From: Bacteroides sp. CAG:443
GTDB taxonomy: Bacteria > Bacteroidota > Bacteroidia > Bacteroidales > Bacteroidaceae
Length of the DNA: 24,449 nucleotides
NCBI GenBank assembly: GCA_000432735.1
Contig: FR887739.1
Span: 1-24,449 of the forward strand
Direction of reading: 5' to 3'
How positions within the stretch are numbered: position 1 is the stretch's first letter; every line of letters starts with the position of its first letter. Below are positions 1-9,019 of the stretch, piece by piece. The notes under the pieces were generated by a model. That model saw nothing but the letters and a program-made list of their open reading frames with translations. It searched no databases and was not told the origin of the DNA. The translations under genes and the position numbers were made by a program.

Positions 1-6
1 TAATCA

Positions 7-35
7 GAATTCTGTTGCATTTGCAAGTTGAATTC
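7..35. repeat. Nested inverted repeat before the first gene
   Basis: Two GAATTC sites (7-12 and 30-35) lie almost symmetrically around a TTGCA-TT-TGCAA dyad (15-26). The structure lies 18 bases before the GH29-GH16 start codon, so it could be a regulator-binding site or a small hairpin in the leader. No clear Bacteroides promoter is visible in the 53 bases available. It may be chance. Confidence 0.25.
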
Positions 36-53
36 AGCATATAAATAAACTGC

Positions 54-2771
54 ATGAATAAAATAAACCAGTTTTTAATGGCGTGTTCATTGCTTGCCCT
101 CCCTGTTGGGGGGCAAGCTCAGCAGGATACCTCTTATTTTGTAAAGCATTTGCAGTTTTCTGGAAATGAAAGCTTGGAGCAGAAAGCTTCACTGGCGGCC
201 CGTTTAGTTCCCTCTCCGCAGCAGTTGGCCTGGCAGCAGATGGAACTGACGGCTTTTTTGCATTTTGGAATTAATACATTTACCGGTCGTGAATGGGGAG
301 ACGGTACAGAGGATCCTTCTTTGTTTAATCCGACAGAACTGGATGCTGAGCAATGGGTACGTACCTTGAAAGAGTGTGGCTTCAAGATGGTACTGCTTAC
401 AGCCAAGCACCACGACGGTTTCTGCCTGTGGCCGACAAAGACGACATCTCATTCAGTGGCTTCTTCTCCGTGGAAGGACGGCAAGGGTGACGTGGTGCGT
501 GAACTTCGTGATGCATGTACCAAGTATGGCATGAAATTCGGTGTATACCTGTCTCCTTGGGACCGTAACGCTTCGTGCTACGGTAATTCTCCTGAATACA
601 ATAAATTCTTTATCGAACAGCTCACGGAATTGTTGACCAATTACGGTGAGGTGAATGAGGTATGGTTCGACGGTGCAAACGGTGAAGGTCCTAACGGAAA
701 GAAGCAGGTGTACGACTGGGATGCCTTTTATAAGACGATCCAGCGTTTGCAGCCCAAAGCTGTAATGGCGATTATGGGTGATGATGTACGTTGGGTTGGC
801 AATGAGAAAGGTATCGGTCGTGAAACGGAATGGAGTGCAACGGTACTTACTCCGGGAATTTATGCACGTTCTGCGGAGAATAATAAACGTTTAGGGGTTT
901 ACGGTAAAGCAAAAGATTTGGGCAGTCGTAAGATGTTGCAGGATGCAACGGAACTTTTCTGGTATCCTTCGGAAGTGGATGTATCGATTCGTCCGGGGTG
1001 GTTCTGGCATGAGGAAGAAAATGCAAAGGTGAAAAGTCTGAAAGAACTGTCGGATATTTATTTTCAGTCAGTAGGCTATAATTCAGTTCTTTTGCTGAAT
1101 ATACCTCCCGACCGCCGGGGTTTGCTGAACGAAGCCGATGTATCCCGTTTGAAGGAGTTTGCAGCTTACCGCCGCCGGGTCTTTTCGGATGATAAGGTTC
1201 AGAACGGTAATGTTTCATGGACTGCATGTGCGGGTGAATCCCGTTCGTACGTCATTCGTCCAGCGAGTCGGCTGAACGTGGTTCAGGTTCAGGAAGAAAT
1301 CTCGAAGGGTCAGCGTGTGGAGAAGTTTACGGTTGAGGCTTACCGTGACGGTGTCTGGCAGTCATTGGGTGAAGGTACGACTATCGGCTATAAGCGCATG
1401 CTTCGTTTTCCGGAGCTGACAGCCGATTCCATCCGTGTCCGCATTGATTCGTGTCGTCTTTGTGCGAATATATCGAATGTATCTGCTTATTATGCTCCAG
1501 CTCTTGTAAATCAGGCGGCAGTTGCTGACTGGAACACGCTTCCGCGCAATACGTGGAACCGGTTGTCATCTTCTCCTCTGGTGATAGACTTGGGCAAGCA
1601 GGTCCGTCTGAAGGCTTTCACCTACGCTCCTTTGAACGGAGAAGCTAAACCAACGATGGCTTATCATTACCAGTTCTCTGTCAGTGAGGACGGAAAGGAG
1701 TGGAAGGTATTGGTATCGGATGGAGAGTTCAGTAACATCATGCATAATCCGTTGCCCCAGACCGTAAGTATTCCGTCGGTACCGACAGCCCGTTATGTGA
1801 AGCTGGAAGCAACGACTCCGGATGATTCGGCTGCTGTCATTGAGATGGAGGAGTTGGGAGTGACTGTGGTCGATGATAAAGATGATGAAACAAAAGTATA
1901 TCCTCATCCGGATGAAACATTGAAGCTTAAACCGGGTGATGTTCATCCTACCCAGAGAGGATGGTATTTTTATACTGCCCATGAGTTTTTGGATAAGTAT
2001 ACAAAGAAGGGACTCCCTTTAGGATTTCAAGAACATAAGACTCAAACGACGAGTAAGTCGGCTTGTGTGAATAATGCAAGGTGCTCTAAGGTGGAAAATG
2101 GCGTATTGCATATGTGGCCAGTGGAAGAAACGGATTCAATAGATAACGGTTTCGGGAAAAACGTAAAATTTTCGCATGCGGCTTATCGTTCGGTAACTTC
2201 TGGAAAACAGGCTTGGTGTAAGTTTACAGAAAATATGCGAATAGAAATTCGTTTTAAACGTACAGCTGCAGAAGGGTTTAATGAAGCTCTTTGGTTTATG
2301 GGAAACAAGGGACCATGGCCAAAGAATGGAGAAATTGATTTATTGGAAAATCCCAAAAAGCAAATAAACCAGCGTGCTCATTTTACTCTTCATTCAGAAC
2401 ACCATTATGCAGGTGTAGTAGGAGGTAAAGGAAGTGTTACCTCTAGTATCAATCTGGCGGATATGAGTCAATGGAATATTTATTGGCTGGAATGGTATCC
2501 GGACAGGATTGTGGGAGGAGTGAATGGTAAAGCTTATTTTGAACATAAAAAAGGGGCGAATGGTAACATTGATTGGCCGTGGAGTGATCTTGCCGGATTT
2601 TATCTGATATTTAGTACGGGATTATCTGTCGATCCGGAGGCATGGCCGGGAGCCGTTGATTCACAAAAATGGAGCAAGCAAAATCCTCCTTCCATGTATA
2701 TTGATTGGGTACGTGTTTATGTTAACGATAATTACAATCGAGATAAGGCTCCAAAAGTAAGATATTATTAA
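54..2771 (+). CDS. Secreted GH29 alpha-L-fucosidase / F5/8-type domain / GH16 endo-glycosidase fusion
   Basis: Predicted bifunctional secreted glycoside hydrolase of 905 residues. Residues 1-23 form a signal peptidase I-type signal (cut near GQAQ-QD). Residues about 45-375 are a GH29 alpha-L-fucosidase barrel: HFGINTF, TAKHHDGFCLWPT, and EVWFDGA with likely nucleophile Asp206. Two beta-sandwich regions follow; the second (about 500-620) is a good F5/8-type C (discoidin) domain. Residues about 640-895 are a GH16 domain with the catalytic motif EIDLLE at 760-765 (Glu760 nucleophile, Glu765 acid/base, beta-bulge type). This GH16 resembles the gut Bacteroides/Akkermansia enzymes known as endo-O-glycanases on mucin poly-LacNAc; that subfamily is my inference. 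GH29 and GH16 modules usually sit in separate proteins. The GH29 half is more GC-rich than the GH16 half. The GH2 gene follows after 15 bases, so the two are probably co-transcribed. Both active sites look intact. Confidence 0.88.
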   Translation: MNKINQFLMACSLLALPVGGQAQQDTSYFVKHLQFSGNESLEQKASLAARLVPSPQQLAWQQMELTAFLHFGINTFTGREWGDGTEDPSLFNPTELDAEQWVRTLKECGFKMVLLTAKHHDGFCLWPTKTTSHSVASSPWKDGKGDVVRELRDACTKYGMKFGVYLSPWDRNASCYGNSPEYNKFFIEQLTELLTNYGEVNEVWFDGANGEGPNGKKQVYDWDAFYKTIQRLQPKAVMAIMGDDVRWVGNEKGIGRETEWSATVLTPGIYARSAENNKRLGVYGKAKDLGSRKMLQDATELFWYPSEVDVSIRPGWFWHEEENAKVKSLKELSDIYFQSVGYNSVLLLNIPPDRRGLLNEADVSRLKEFAAYRRRVFSDDKVQNGNVSWTACAGESRSYVIRPASRLNVVQVQEEISKGQRVEKFTVEAYRDGVWQSLGEGTTIGYKRMLRFPELTADSIRVRIDSCRLCANISNVSAYYAPALVNQAAVADWNTLPRNTWNRLSSSPLVIDLGKQVRLKAFTYAPLNGEAKPTMAYHYQFSVSEDGKEWKVLVSDGEFSNIMHNPLPQTVSIPSVPTARYVKLEATTPDDSAAVIEMEELGVTVVDDKDDETKVYPHPDETLKLKPGDVHPTQRGWYFYTAHEFLDKYTKKGLPLGFQEHKTQTTSKSACVNNARCSKVENGVLHMWPVEETDSIDNGFGKNVKFSHAAYRSVTSGKQAWCKFTENMRIEIRFKRTAAEGFNEALWFMGNKGPWPKNGEIDLLENPKKQINQRAHFTLHSEHHYAGVVGGKGSVTSSINLADMSQWNIYWLEWYPDRIVGGVNGKAYFEHKKGANGNIDWPWSDLAGFYLIFSTGLSVDPEAWPGAVDSQKWSKQNPPSMYIDWVRVYVNDNYNRDKAPKVRYY

Positions 2772-2786
2772 TGAAATTTTTATTTT

Positions 2787-5700
2787 ATGCGAAATATACT
2801 TGTTTGTTTAATGTGTGTATGGGTATGTGCTGTTTGTACAGTACATGCACAAGTGGGTTTTGCTCGGAATAAATTGTACAATATTGTACCTGTCAATCAT
2901 CCGGGTAAAGTATTGGGATATGATGCTGGTAGCCAGCGTGTGTTATTAAGTAATAGTAATGAAGCTGATAAATTGCAACAGTGGAGCATTACGAATTTGT
3001 CTGGCAGTTTTCGTTTTATAAATCCTTTTGAAAACAAAGCCGTTCATGCAAAGGGTGATAACACATTGGGGATAACTGAAAATAATGGCTCTGATGAATC
3101 TCAGTTGTGGCTTGTAAAGAAGAATGGTAAATATTTACAGATTTTTCCATCCAATAGTCCGGAACTGATATTGTCTTGTTCTTCAAACGGACAGTTTACA
3201 TTGGTTGATAAAACAAAGTTTGTAACTAATTCAGAAACATACTTCTATATCAATGTCAGTAAAGTAGCAATGCCTGCAGAGAATGTATCTGGTTCTTCTG
3301 AGCGCCCTAAGGTTTATTGGGAGGATGAAACCATGTTTGGAGAGCATAAAGAGCCTGGCTGCGCTACTTATATACCTTATATGACAGAGAAAGAAATGTT
3401 GTCGGATAAAGATTTTTATCGTACTCCGTGGGTATATAGTAAGAGTTCTACTTTCCAATTGTTGAACGGCGACTGGTCTTTTCATTTTGTTCCTGAACCT
3501 TCTCAACGTCCGGAATCCTTTTATAAAGAAGACTATGATATTTCTGGTTGGAAAACGATTCCCGTTCCTTCAAATTGGGAAATGCAAGGATACGACCGTC
3601 CTATTTATGCGAATGTAGAATATCCTCATTCCAATACTCCGCCTTATATTGATGCTCGAAAAGGCTTCAACGATGGAGGAGTTAATTATGGTATTAATCC
3701 GGTCGGTTCGTATGTGCGTTTCTTCGATTTGCCTGTCGGATGGGAAAAACAACGTACGTTTATTCATTTTAGTGGTATATACAGTGCCGCATTTGTTTAT
3801 CTGAATGGAGAATATGTAGGTTATACGCAAGGATCGAACAATGTTGCTGAGTTTGACTTGACGAAATATTTGCGTACAGGTAAGAATCGCTTGGCTGTTC
3901 AGGTCTTTCGCTGGAGTGACGGTTCTTATCTGGAATGCCAGGATATGTTCCGTATGAGTGGTATTTTCCGTGATGTTTATTTGTACAATGTTCCTTTAGT
4001 TAGTGTGCGTGATCATTATATAACTTCTAAACTGGATGCTGCTTCAGGATATACTAACGGTGAAATGTGTGTTGATTTGACACTCGATAACCGTGACCGA
4101 ATGAAAGGTGTAAAAAATCTGATTGTAAAATTATTCGATCCGGAAGGAAAACTGGTAGTAGAAACAGAGCAGCAGGTGAATTATTCAGAAAATAAGGATG
4201 CTATCCATACTACGGCAACCTTTAATTTGAAGAATCTTGTTCCCTGGACTGCTGAAACTCCTAATTTATATACTGTGCATGTGATTCAGCGAAACGGAGA
4301 TAAAGATGAAATGGCCTTTTCTACCAAGTATGGATTCCGTGACATTGAGTTAAAAGGTACACTTGTTTATATTAACGGACAGCGGGTATTCTTCAAAGGA
4401 GTGAATCGTCATGACACACATCCGGTTTATGGACGAGCTGTTACGGTTGAATCAATGTTGCGTGATGTAACATTAATGAAGCAGAATAATATTAATACCA
4501 TTCGTACTTCTCATTATCCGAATGATGCAAAAATGTATGCCATGTTCGATTATTTCGGACTGTATACAATGGATGAGGCTGATTTGGAAGACCATGCCAA
4601 TCAGTCTATCAGTGATATGCCTTCTTGGATTCCGGCATTTGTCGACCGTATCGATCGTATGATACTCCGCGACCGTAATCATCCAAGTGTGATTTTCTGG
4701 AGTCTGGGTAATGAAGCAGGAGGAGGACGTAATTTCCAGGCTTGTTATGATGCCGCCAAACGTTTAGACAGTCGTCCTGTGCACTATGAAGGTACACGTG
4801 ACGGAAAAGATTATGGTGGCAATCGCTTCAGCGACTTGTACTCGAAGATGTATCCGGGTATGAAATGGATGGATACTTACGTAAGTTCACTGGATAAACC
4901 GATGTTTATCTGTGAGTATGCTCATGCCATGGGGAATGCCATCGGTAATCTGAAGGAATATTGGGAAAGCATTGAAGGAAGTTCGGCTACTATTGGTGGT
5001 GCTATCTGGGATTGGGTAGATCAAGCTATTTATGAACCCCATGAGATAAAAAAAGGTATTTATCGTTTGCATACAGGTTATGATTTTCCTGGTCCTCACC
5101 AGGGTAATTTCTGCTCAAACGGCATTATTCCTGCTACTCGTGAAGAATCGCCCAAGCTGAAAGAGGTAAAGGCTGTATATCAGTATGTACATTTTAGTGA
5201 TGAAGAAGTTGATTTAAAACAGAACGAGGCAAGCGTTTTATTGAAAAATACTTATGACTTCCTTTCGCTCGATAAATTCTATTTGCGTTGGCAAATTACG
5301 AAAGAGGGAGTATGTCTTGAAACGGATAGTATGGCACTTCCAGTTATAATGCCTGATGATTCATTGTTGGTTACTTTAAAATTGAAAAATGTTAATTTGA
5401 AGAAAGCAATAAAGAACGGAGAAGAGGTGATGCTCAATTTGTATGTGTGTCGTACAGATGCCGAAAATTGGGCTGAGGCTGGTCACGAGGTTGCCCAACA
5501 ACAATATGAATTGTCATCTCGTTGTGGATTGCCGGATTTGAAAAACCAGAGTCATAAGAAATTGAAACTGGATGTTTCAGAGAATGGAAACTTATTGACT
5601 GTCAAGAATGCAAATATCGAGGCTGTGTTCAATAAGAGTAATGGGCAAATGACTTCTTTGGTGATGAATGGCAAGCAGATCATTAGCCAAGGGAATGGAT

Positions 5701-6392
5701 TTGTATACGATAATCATCGTTGGATAGAGAATGATAAATTTACTGAAACAGGTAATGGTCTCGAAGAAAAAGGTACGTGTACGGTGACTGAAAAAAATGG
5801 TGATGTTATTGTTACAACAACTCGTAAAGGAAGTCTGTGCAGTACGGATATTACGTATACGTTTACACAAGCTGGTGTAATGGATATGGATGTCGTTTTT
5901 CATCCTCAGACAGCCGATTTAAGACGTTGTGGATTGGTTGCAGACATTGATTCCACCTTGAGTCAGATTGATTACTATGCGTACGGTCCATGGGAAAATT
6001 ACAATGACCGTAAAGATGGTTGTATGGTAGGTCGTTACACCACAACCGTAGATAACATGGAAGTTCCTTACATGAAGCCTCAGTCTATGGGAAATCGGGA
6101 AGGCTTGCGAGAGTTGACTTTACGTGATGCTGATGGTAAAGGAATAACCATTCAGACCGAAGGAAATGTTTCGTTCTCTGCTCTTCGTTACACAGATAAA
6201 GATTTGATGGAAGGACAACATGCGTGGGAATTGAATAAACGACCATATATTGTACTCCATTTGGATGCTGCACTTCGTGGGGTAGGTAATGCCAGCTGCG
6301 GCCAGGATGTAGATACATTGCCGATTTATCGGGTACCACAGCAGGAAATGAAATATAAACTGCGCTTTTCTGCTTGTTCTTTAAATAAATAA
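2787..6392 (+). CDS. Secreted GH2 beta-galactosidase with N-terminal ricin-like beta-trefoil
   Basis: Exo-acting beta-galactosidase of the LacZ type, 1201 residues, exported by a signal peptide (residues 1-21, ending VHA-Q). Residues about 25-155 look like a ricin-B/CBM13 beta-trefoil: QxW motifs are seen at Gln64-Trp66 and Gln106-Trp108, and the third repeat is degenerate. The GH2 sandwich, immunoglobulin-like and TIM-barrel domains follow. The acid/base is Glu643 in WSLGNEAGG and the nucleophile is Glu710 in ICEYAHAMGN. The C-terminal part has the beta-gal small-chain domain (YGPWENYNDR), so this is a full LacZ-like enzyme and not a short GH2. Beside a fucosidase/GH16 fusion and a sialidase it probably removes beta-linked galactose from host glycans, with the trefoil keeping it near glycan. 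Linkage specificity cannot be read from the sequence. Confidence 0.9.
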   Translation: MRNILVCLMCVWVCAVCTVHAQVGFARNKLYNIVPVNHPGKVLGYDAGSQRVLLSNSNEADKLQQWSITNLSGSFRFINPFENKAVHAKGDNTLGITENNGSDESQLWLVKKNGKYLQIFPSNSPELILSCSSNGQFTLVDKTKFVTNSETYFYINVSKVAMPAENVSGSSERPKVYWEDETMFGEHKEPGCATYIPYMTEKEMLSDKDFYRTPWVYSKSSTFQLLNGDWSFHFVPEPSQRPESFYKEDYDISGWKTIPVPSNWEMQGYDRPIYANVEYPHSNTPPYIDARKGFNDGGVNYGINPVGSYVRFFDLPVGWEKQRTFIHFSGIYSAAFVYLNGEYVGYTQGSNNVAEFDLTKYLRTGKNRLAVQVFRWSDGSYLECQDMFRMSGIFRDVYLYNVPLVSVRDHYITSKLDAASGYTNGEMCVDLTLDNRDRMKGVKNLIVKLFDPEGKLVVETEQQVNYSENKDAIHTTATFNLKNLVPWTAETPNLYTVHVIQRNGDKDEMAFSTKYGFRDIELKGTLVYINGQRVFFKGVNRHDTHPVYGRAVTVESMLRDVTLMKQNNINTIRTSHYPNDAKMYAMFDYFGLYTMDEADLEDHANQSISDMPSWIPAFVDRIDRMILRDRNHPSVIFWSLGNEAGGGRNFQACYDAAKRLDSRPVHYEGTRDGKDYGGNRFSDLYSKMYPGMKWMDTYVSSLDKPMFICEYAHAMGNAIGNLKEYWESIEGSSATIGGAIWDWVDQAIYEPHEIKKGIYRLHTGYDFPGPHQGNFCSNGIIPATREESPKLKEVKAVYQYVHFSDEEVDLKQNEASVLLKNTYDFLSLDKFYLRWQITKEGVCLETDSMALPVIMPDDSLLVTLKLKNVNLKKAIKNGEEVMLNLYVCRTDAENWAEAGHEVAQQQYELSSRCGLPDLKNQSHKKLKLDVSENGNLLTVKNANIEAVFNKSNGQMTSLVMNGKQIISQGNGFVYDNHRWIENDKFTETGNGLEEKGTCTVTEKNGDVIVTTTRKGSLCSTDITYTFTQAGVMDMDVVFHPQTADLRRCGLVADIDSTLSQIDYYAYGPWENYNDRKDGCMVGRYTTTVDNMEVPYMKPQSMGNREGLRELTLRDADGKGITIQTEGNVSFSALRYTDKDLMEGQHAWELNKRPYIVLHLDAALRGVGNASCGQDVDTLPIYRVPQQEMKYKLRFSACSLNK

Positions 6393-6403
6393 ATGTATCT
6401 TAG

Positions 6404-6468
6404 TCAGGAGTCAAAGTTGATAAAAGGATTTTTTTATTGCTTTTATCAACCTTGACTCCTGATTTTTT
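6404..6468 (+). terminator. Strong intrinsic terminator after the GH2 gene
   Basis: Arms 6404-6425 and 6441-6462 pair over 22 bases with one G-T wobble around a 15-base loop, followed by six T (6463-6468). It ends the GH29-GH16/GH2 transcript 11 bases after the GH2 stop and separates it from the sialidase gene. Confidence 0.85.
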
Positions 6469-6531
6469 GTTCTTATACCTTGATATTAACTGAAGTTATA
6501 GTAATGTAGCTTCATAAATTAGTTTTTTGCT

Positions 6532-8157
6532 ATGAAAAAATTACTTGTATTTTTATTGGGGGTATTATCTGTTGCCGGATTGAAGGCTACAGATACGGTT
6601 TACATAAAAGCGCCTCAGGTGCCGGTTCTCATAGAACGGCATGATAATGTTTTGTTTTATATGCGTTTTGATGCGCAGGATACAAAAGTATTGGATAATG
6701 TATCGGTTACGTTTGGAAAAGACGTTCCGTTGTCACAGATTAAGTCAGTCAAATTATATTATGGAGGAACGGAAGCCCCTCAAGATAGAGGGAAAAAGCG
6801 TTTCGCTCCAGTAGATTATATTTCGAGTCATGCTCCTGGACGAACCTTATCGGCTAATCTGTCGTATGCTATTAAGAAATCGGAAGCCATTCCGCAAGAG
6901 CGTACTGTATTATTATCCGGTAACCAGAATTTATTTCCCGGTACGAATTTCTTTTGGGTTAGTATAGAAATGAAACCGGATGCATCATTGCTGACGAAAG
7001 TAACGGCTCAGGTAACTCGTGTAGAGGCAGAAGGAAAGTCGTTACCTGTTAAATGTGTATCTGCATCGGATGTCGTGCGTCGGATGGGAGTAGGTGTTCG
7101 TCATGCGGGAGATGATGGAGCCGCAGCTTTCCGTATTCCGGGGTTAGTTACAACCAATAAAGGGACATTATTGGGTGTATACGATGTGCGTTACAATAAC
7201 AGTGTCGACTTGCAGGAGCACGTTGATGTAGGATTGAGCCGGAGTACGGATGGTGGAAAGACATGGGAGAAAATGCGCTTACCTTTGGCCTTTGGAGAGT
7301 ATGGTGGACTTCCTTCGGCTCAGAATGGAGTAGGCGATCCTTCTATTTTGGTTGATACAAAGACAAATACTATCTGGATTGTTGCTGCATGGACACACGG
7401 TATGGGTAATCAACGGGCATGGTGGAGTTCACAGCAAGGTATGGATTTGAATCATACAGCTCAATTGGTCCTTACAAAGAGTACGGATGATGGCAAGACT
7501 TGGTCGGAGCCGATAAATATAACCGAACAAGTGAAACAGCCGGAATGGTATTTCTTGCTTCAGGGACCGGGTCGAGGTATTACGATGGAGGATGGTACAT
7601 TGGTTTTCCCTATTCAATACATTGGTAAAGACCGCATTCCTAATGCTGGAATTATGTATAGCAAAGACGGAGGGAAAACATGGACTATCCATAATCATGC
7701 CCGTACCAATACTACCGAAGCTCAGGTAGTAGAAGTTACTCCAGGTACCTTGATGCTGAACATGAGAGACAATCGGGGAGGAAGTCGTGCTGTATATACT
7801 ACAACCGACTTAGGTATGACATGGAAAGAGCACGAATCATCGCGTACAGCACTGCCGGAACCTGTTTGTATGGCAAGTCTTATTAGTGTAAAAGCTGCTG
7901 ATAATGTATTGGGTAAAGATATTCTGATCTTCTCAAATCCAAATACAACCAATGCTCGCAAGAATATTACCATTAAGATTAGCCTTGACGGCGGAAATAC
8001 TTGGACTCCAGAGCATCAATTGCTTTTGGACGAAGGAGAAAACTGGGGATATTCCTGTCTTACCATGATTGATAAGGAAACGATTGGTATTCTTTATGAA
8101 AGTAGTGTCGCACACATGACTTTCCAAACTATTAAATTGAAAGATATCGTGCAGTGA
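6532..8157 (+). CDS. nanH: Secreted exo-alpha-sialidase (GH33 type)
   Basis: Sialidase (neuraminidase) of 541 residues that removes terminal sialic acid from host glycans. Residues 1-19 form a signal peptide. Residues about 22-185 are the N-terminal beta-sandwich of Bacteroides sialidases. The rest is a six-bladed propeller with FRIP at 200-203 (the Arg of the carboxylate-binding triad) and Asp boxes (SxDxGxTW type) starting at residues 238, 317, 377 and 484, plus a fifth variant at 424-431. RDNRGG is a candidate for the second arginine and NWGYSCLTM for the nucleophilic tyrosine. It lies 139 bases after the GH2 gene behind a strong terminator, so it may have its own promoter, though none is convincing. 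Its place beside fucosidase, GH16 and galactosidase genes fits mucin decapping. The symbol follows Bacteroides usage. Confidence 0.9.
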   Translation: MKKLLVFLLGVLSVAGLKATDTVYIKAPQVPVLIERHDNVLFYMRFDAQDTKVLDNVSVTFGKDVPLSQIKSVKLYYGGTEAPQDRGKKRFAPVDYISSHAPGRTLSANLSYAIKKSEAIPQERTVLLSGNQNLFPGTNFFWVSIEMKPDASLLTKVTAQVTRVEAEGKSLPVKCVSASDVVRRMGVGVRHAGDDGAAAFRIPGLVTTNKGTLLGVYDVRYNNSVDLQEHVDVGLSRSTDGGKTWEKMRLPLAFGEYGGLPSAQNGVGDPSILVDTKTNTIWIVAAWTHGMGNQRAWWSSQQGMDLNHTAQLVLTKSTDDGKTWSEPINITEQVKQPEWYFLLQGPGRGITMEDGTLVFPIQYIGKDRIPNAGIMYSKDGGKTWTIHNHARTNTTEAQVVEVTPGTLMLNMRDNRGGSRAVYTTTDLGMTWKEHESSRTALPEPVCMASLISVKAADNVLGKDILIFSNPNTTNARKNITIKISLDGGNTWTPEHQLLLDEGENWGYSCLTMIDKETIGILYESSVAHMTFQTIKLKDIVQ

Positions 8158-8222
8158 TAGGAAATCTTTGATGAAATAATGCATTGAAGTAAAAATAGAT
8201 ACTTCCTCATCATCAGGCTAAA

Positions 8223-8276
8223 AGAGTCGTATCAATCTGTTGAAGTCTACTGGAGATTGATGCGACTCTCTATTTT
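8223..8276. terminator. Bidirectional terminator between sialidase and mnmD
   Basis: Arms 8223-8238 and 8254-8269 pair over 16 bases with one G-T wobble around a 15-base loop. A T-rich stretch follows on the plus strand, and an A run before the left arm gives a T run on the minus strand. It lies between two converging genes and probably ends transcripts from both sides. Confidence 0.75.
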
Positions 8277-8322
8277 ATTATAGAACGTCCAAAATTAGCA
8301 TTTCATCTTTTGATTAGTAGGG

Positions 8323-8338
8323 CTTGAGTATTCTTATG
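8323..8338 (+). repeat. 16-bp direct repeat, copy 1
   Basis: The sequence CTTGAGTATTCTTATG occurs here and, identically and in the same orientation, at 15638-15653. This copy ends three bases from the mnmD stop codon. GGG precedes both copies, with one extra base in copy 2. The two copies bracket the whole minus-strand housekeeping block. Its function is unknown; it could be a dispersed genomic repeat or a trace of recombination. Confidence 0.6.
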
Positions 8339-8341
8339 TCT

Positions 8342-8998
8342 CTATTTTGAAGCCCTTAATATTTCACGTTTTCCACCCGGAGGGCCCGGAAGACGTTCTA
8401 CCGTAAATCCGGCAGTTTGCAGCATACGACGTATGACTCCTTTGGCACAGTAGGTCGTGAGAATGCCACCTGAAGAAAGTCGAGCATACAAAGTATTAAA
8501 AAGCTCCTGGCTCCACATCTCCGGTTGCTTTTCCGGAGCAAATGCATCAAAATAGATAACATCGTATTCTCCTTGAAAATCATACTTTGTAAAATCGTCC
8601 ATTAGTTTATGTAGGGTAAAGTAGGGAGTAATCTTTACGTCGGCATTCCATTCGGCCGTATGTAATACATAAAAGTCGTCACTGCGTTCTGGACAAATCT
8701 GTTCAGGGTATTTCAAACGATGAATTAGGTCATCGGATACGGGATAACGTTCGATGGTTGTATAGTGAATATGACGTTGGCTTGTATCGGCTTCCAGCAT
8801 GGTAAGAAAAGCATTCAGTCCAGTTCCGAAGCCGATTTCCAGTACTCGTGGAGTAGAGGATGGGTGATGTTTCAACCCCATGTTGATAAAGATATGTTCC
8901 GATTCGGTTAACGCTCCTTTGATGGAATGATAATGTTCATCCAGTTCTGGTACGAAGAGCGTATAGCTTCCGTCGGCAGTTTGTTCCAGTTTAATCAT
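8342..8998 (-). CDS. mnmD: MnmD-type tRNA wobble-uridine methyltransferase
   Basis: SAM-dependent methyltransferase of 218 residues, like the N-terminal half of MnmC (DUF752). It methylates aminomethyl-(2-thio)uridine at wobble position 34 of tRNA to give the methylaminomethyl form. The SAM-binding loop is EIGFGTG (54-60) and the family motif DAFAPEKQPEMW is at 151-162. The FAD-dependent oxidase half of proteobacterial MnmC is absent, and the length fits free-standing MnmD. The enzyme is cytosolic. It is last in the minus-strand run, 21 bases after the YqaA-like gene, with its stop just inside the 16-bp repeat and the bidirectional terminator. Confidence 0.85.
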   Translation of the reverse strand: MIKLEQTADGSYTLFVPELDEHYHSIKGALTESEHIFINMGLKHHPSSTPRVLEIGFGTGLNAFLTMLEADTSQRHIHYTTIERYPVSDDLIHRLKYPEQICPERSDDFYVLHTAEWNADVKITPYFTLHKLMDDFTKYDFQGEYDVIYFDAFAPEKQPEMWSQELFNTLYARLSSGGILTTYCAKGVIRRMLQTAGFTVERLPGPPGGKREILRASK

Positions 8999-9019
8999 AA
9001 TGCATTCATGTAAAATAAA

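Noticed and set aside
54..110. GH29-GH16 protein as a lipoprotein because of LMAC in its signal
   Set aside because: The Cys is inside the hydrophobic core, which continues afterwards to a GQAQ-type signal peptidase I site; Met at -2 is a poor lipobox residue.
134..1982. Long minus-strand reading frames inside the GH29-GH16 gene
   Set aside because: They lie within a strongly supported coding gene, show no domain and have no ribosome sites; they are shadows of the real frame.
8165..8215. Small stem (GAAGTA / TACTTC) after the sialidase
   Set aside because: Only six pairs; the strong 16-bp stem that follows accounts for termination.
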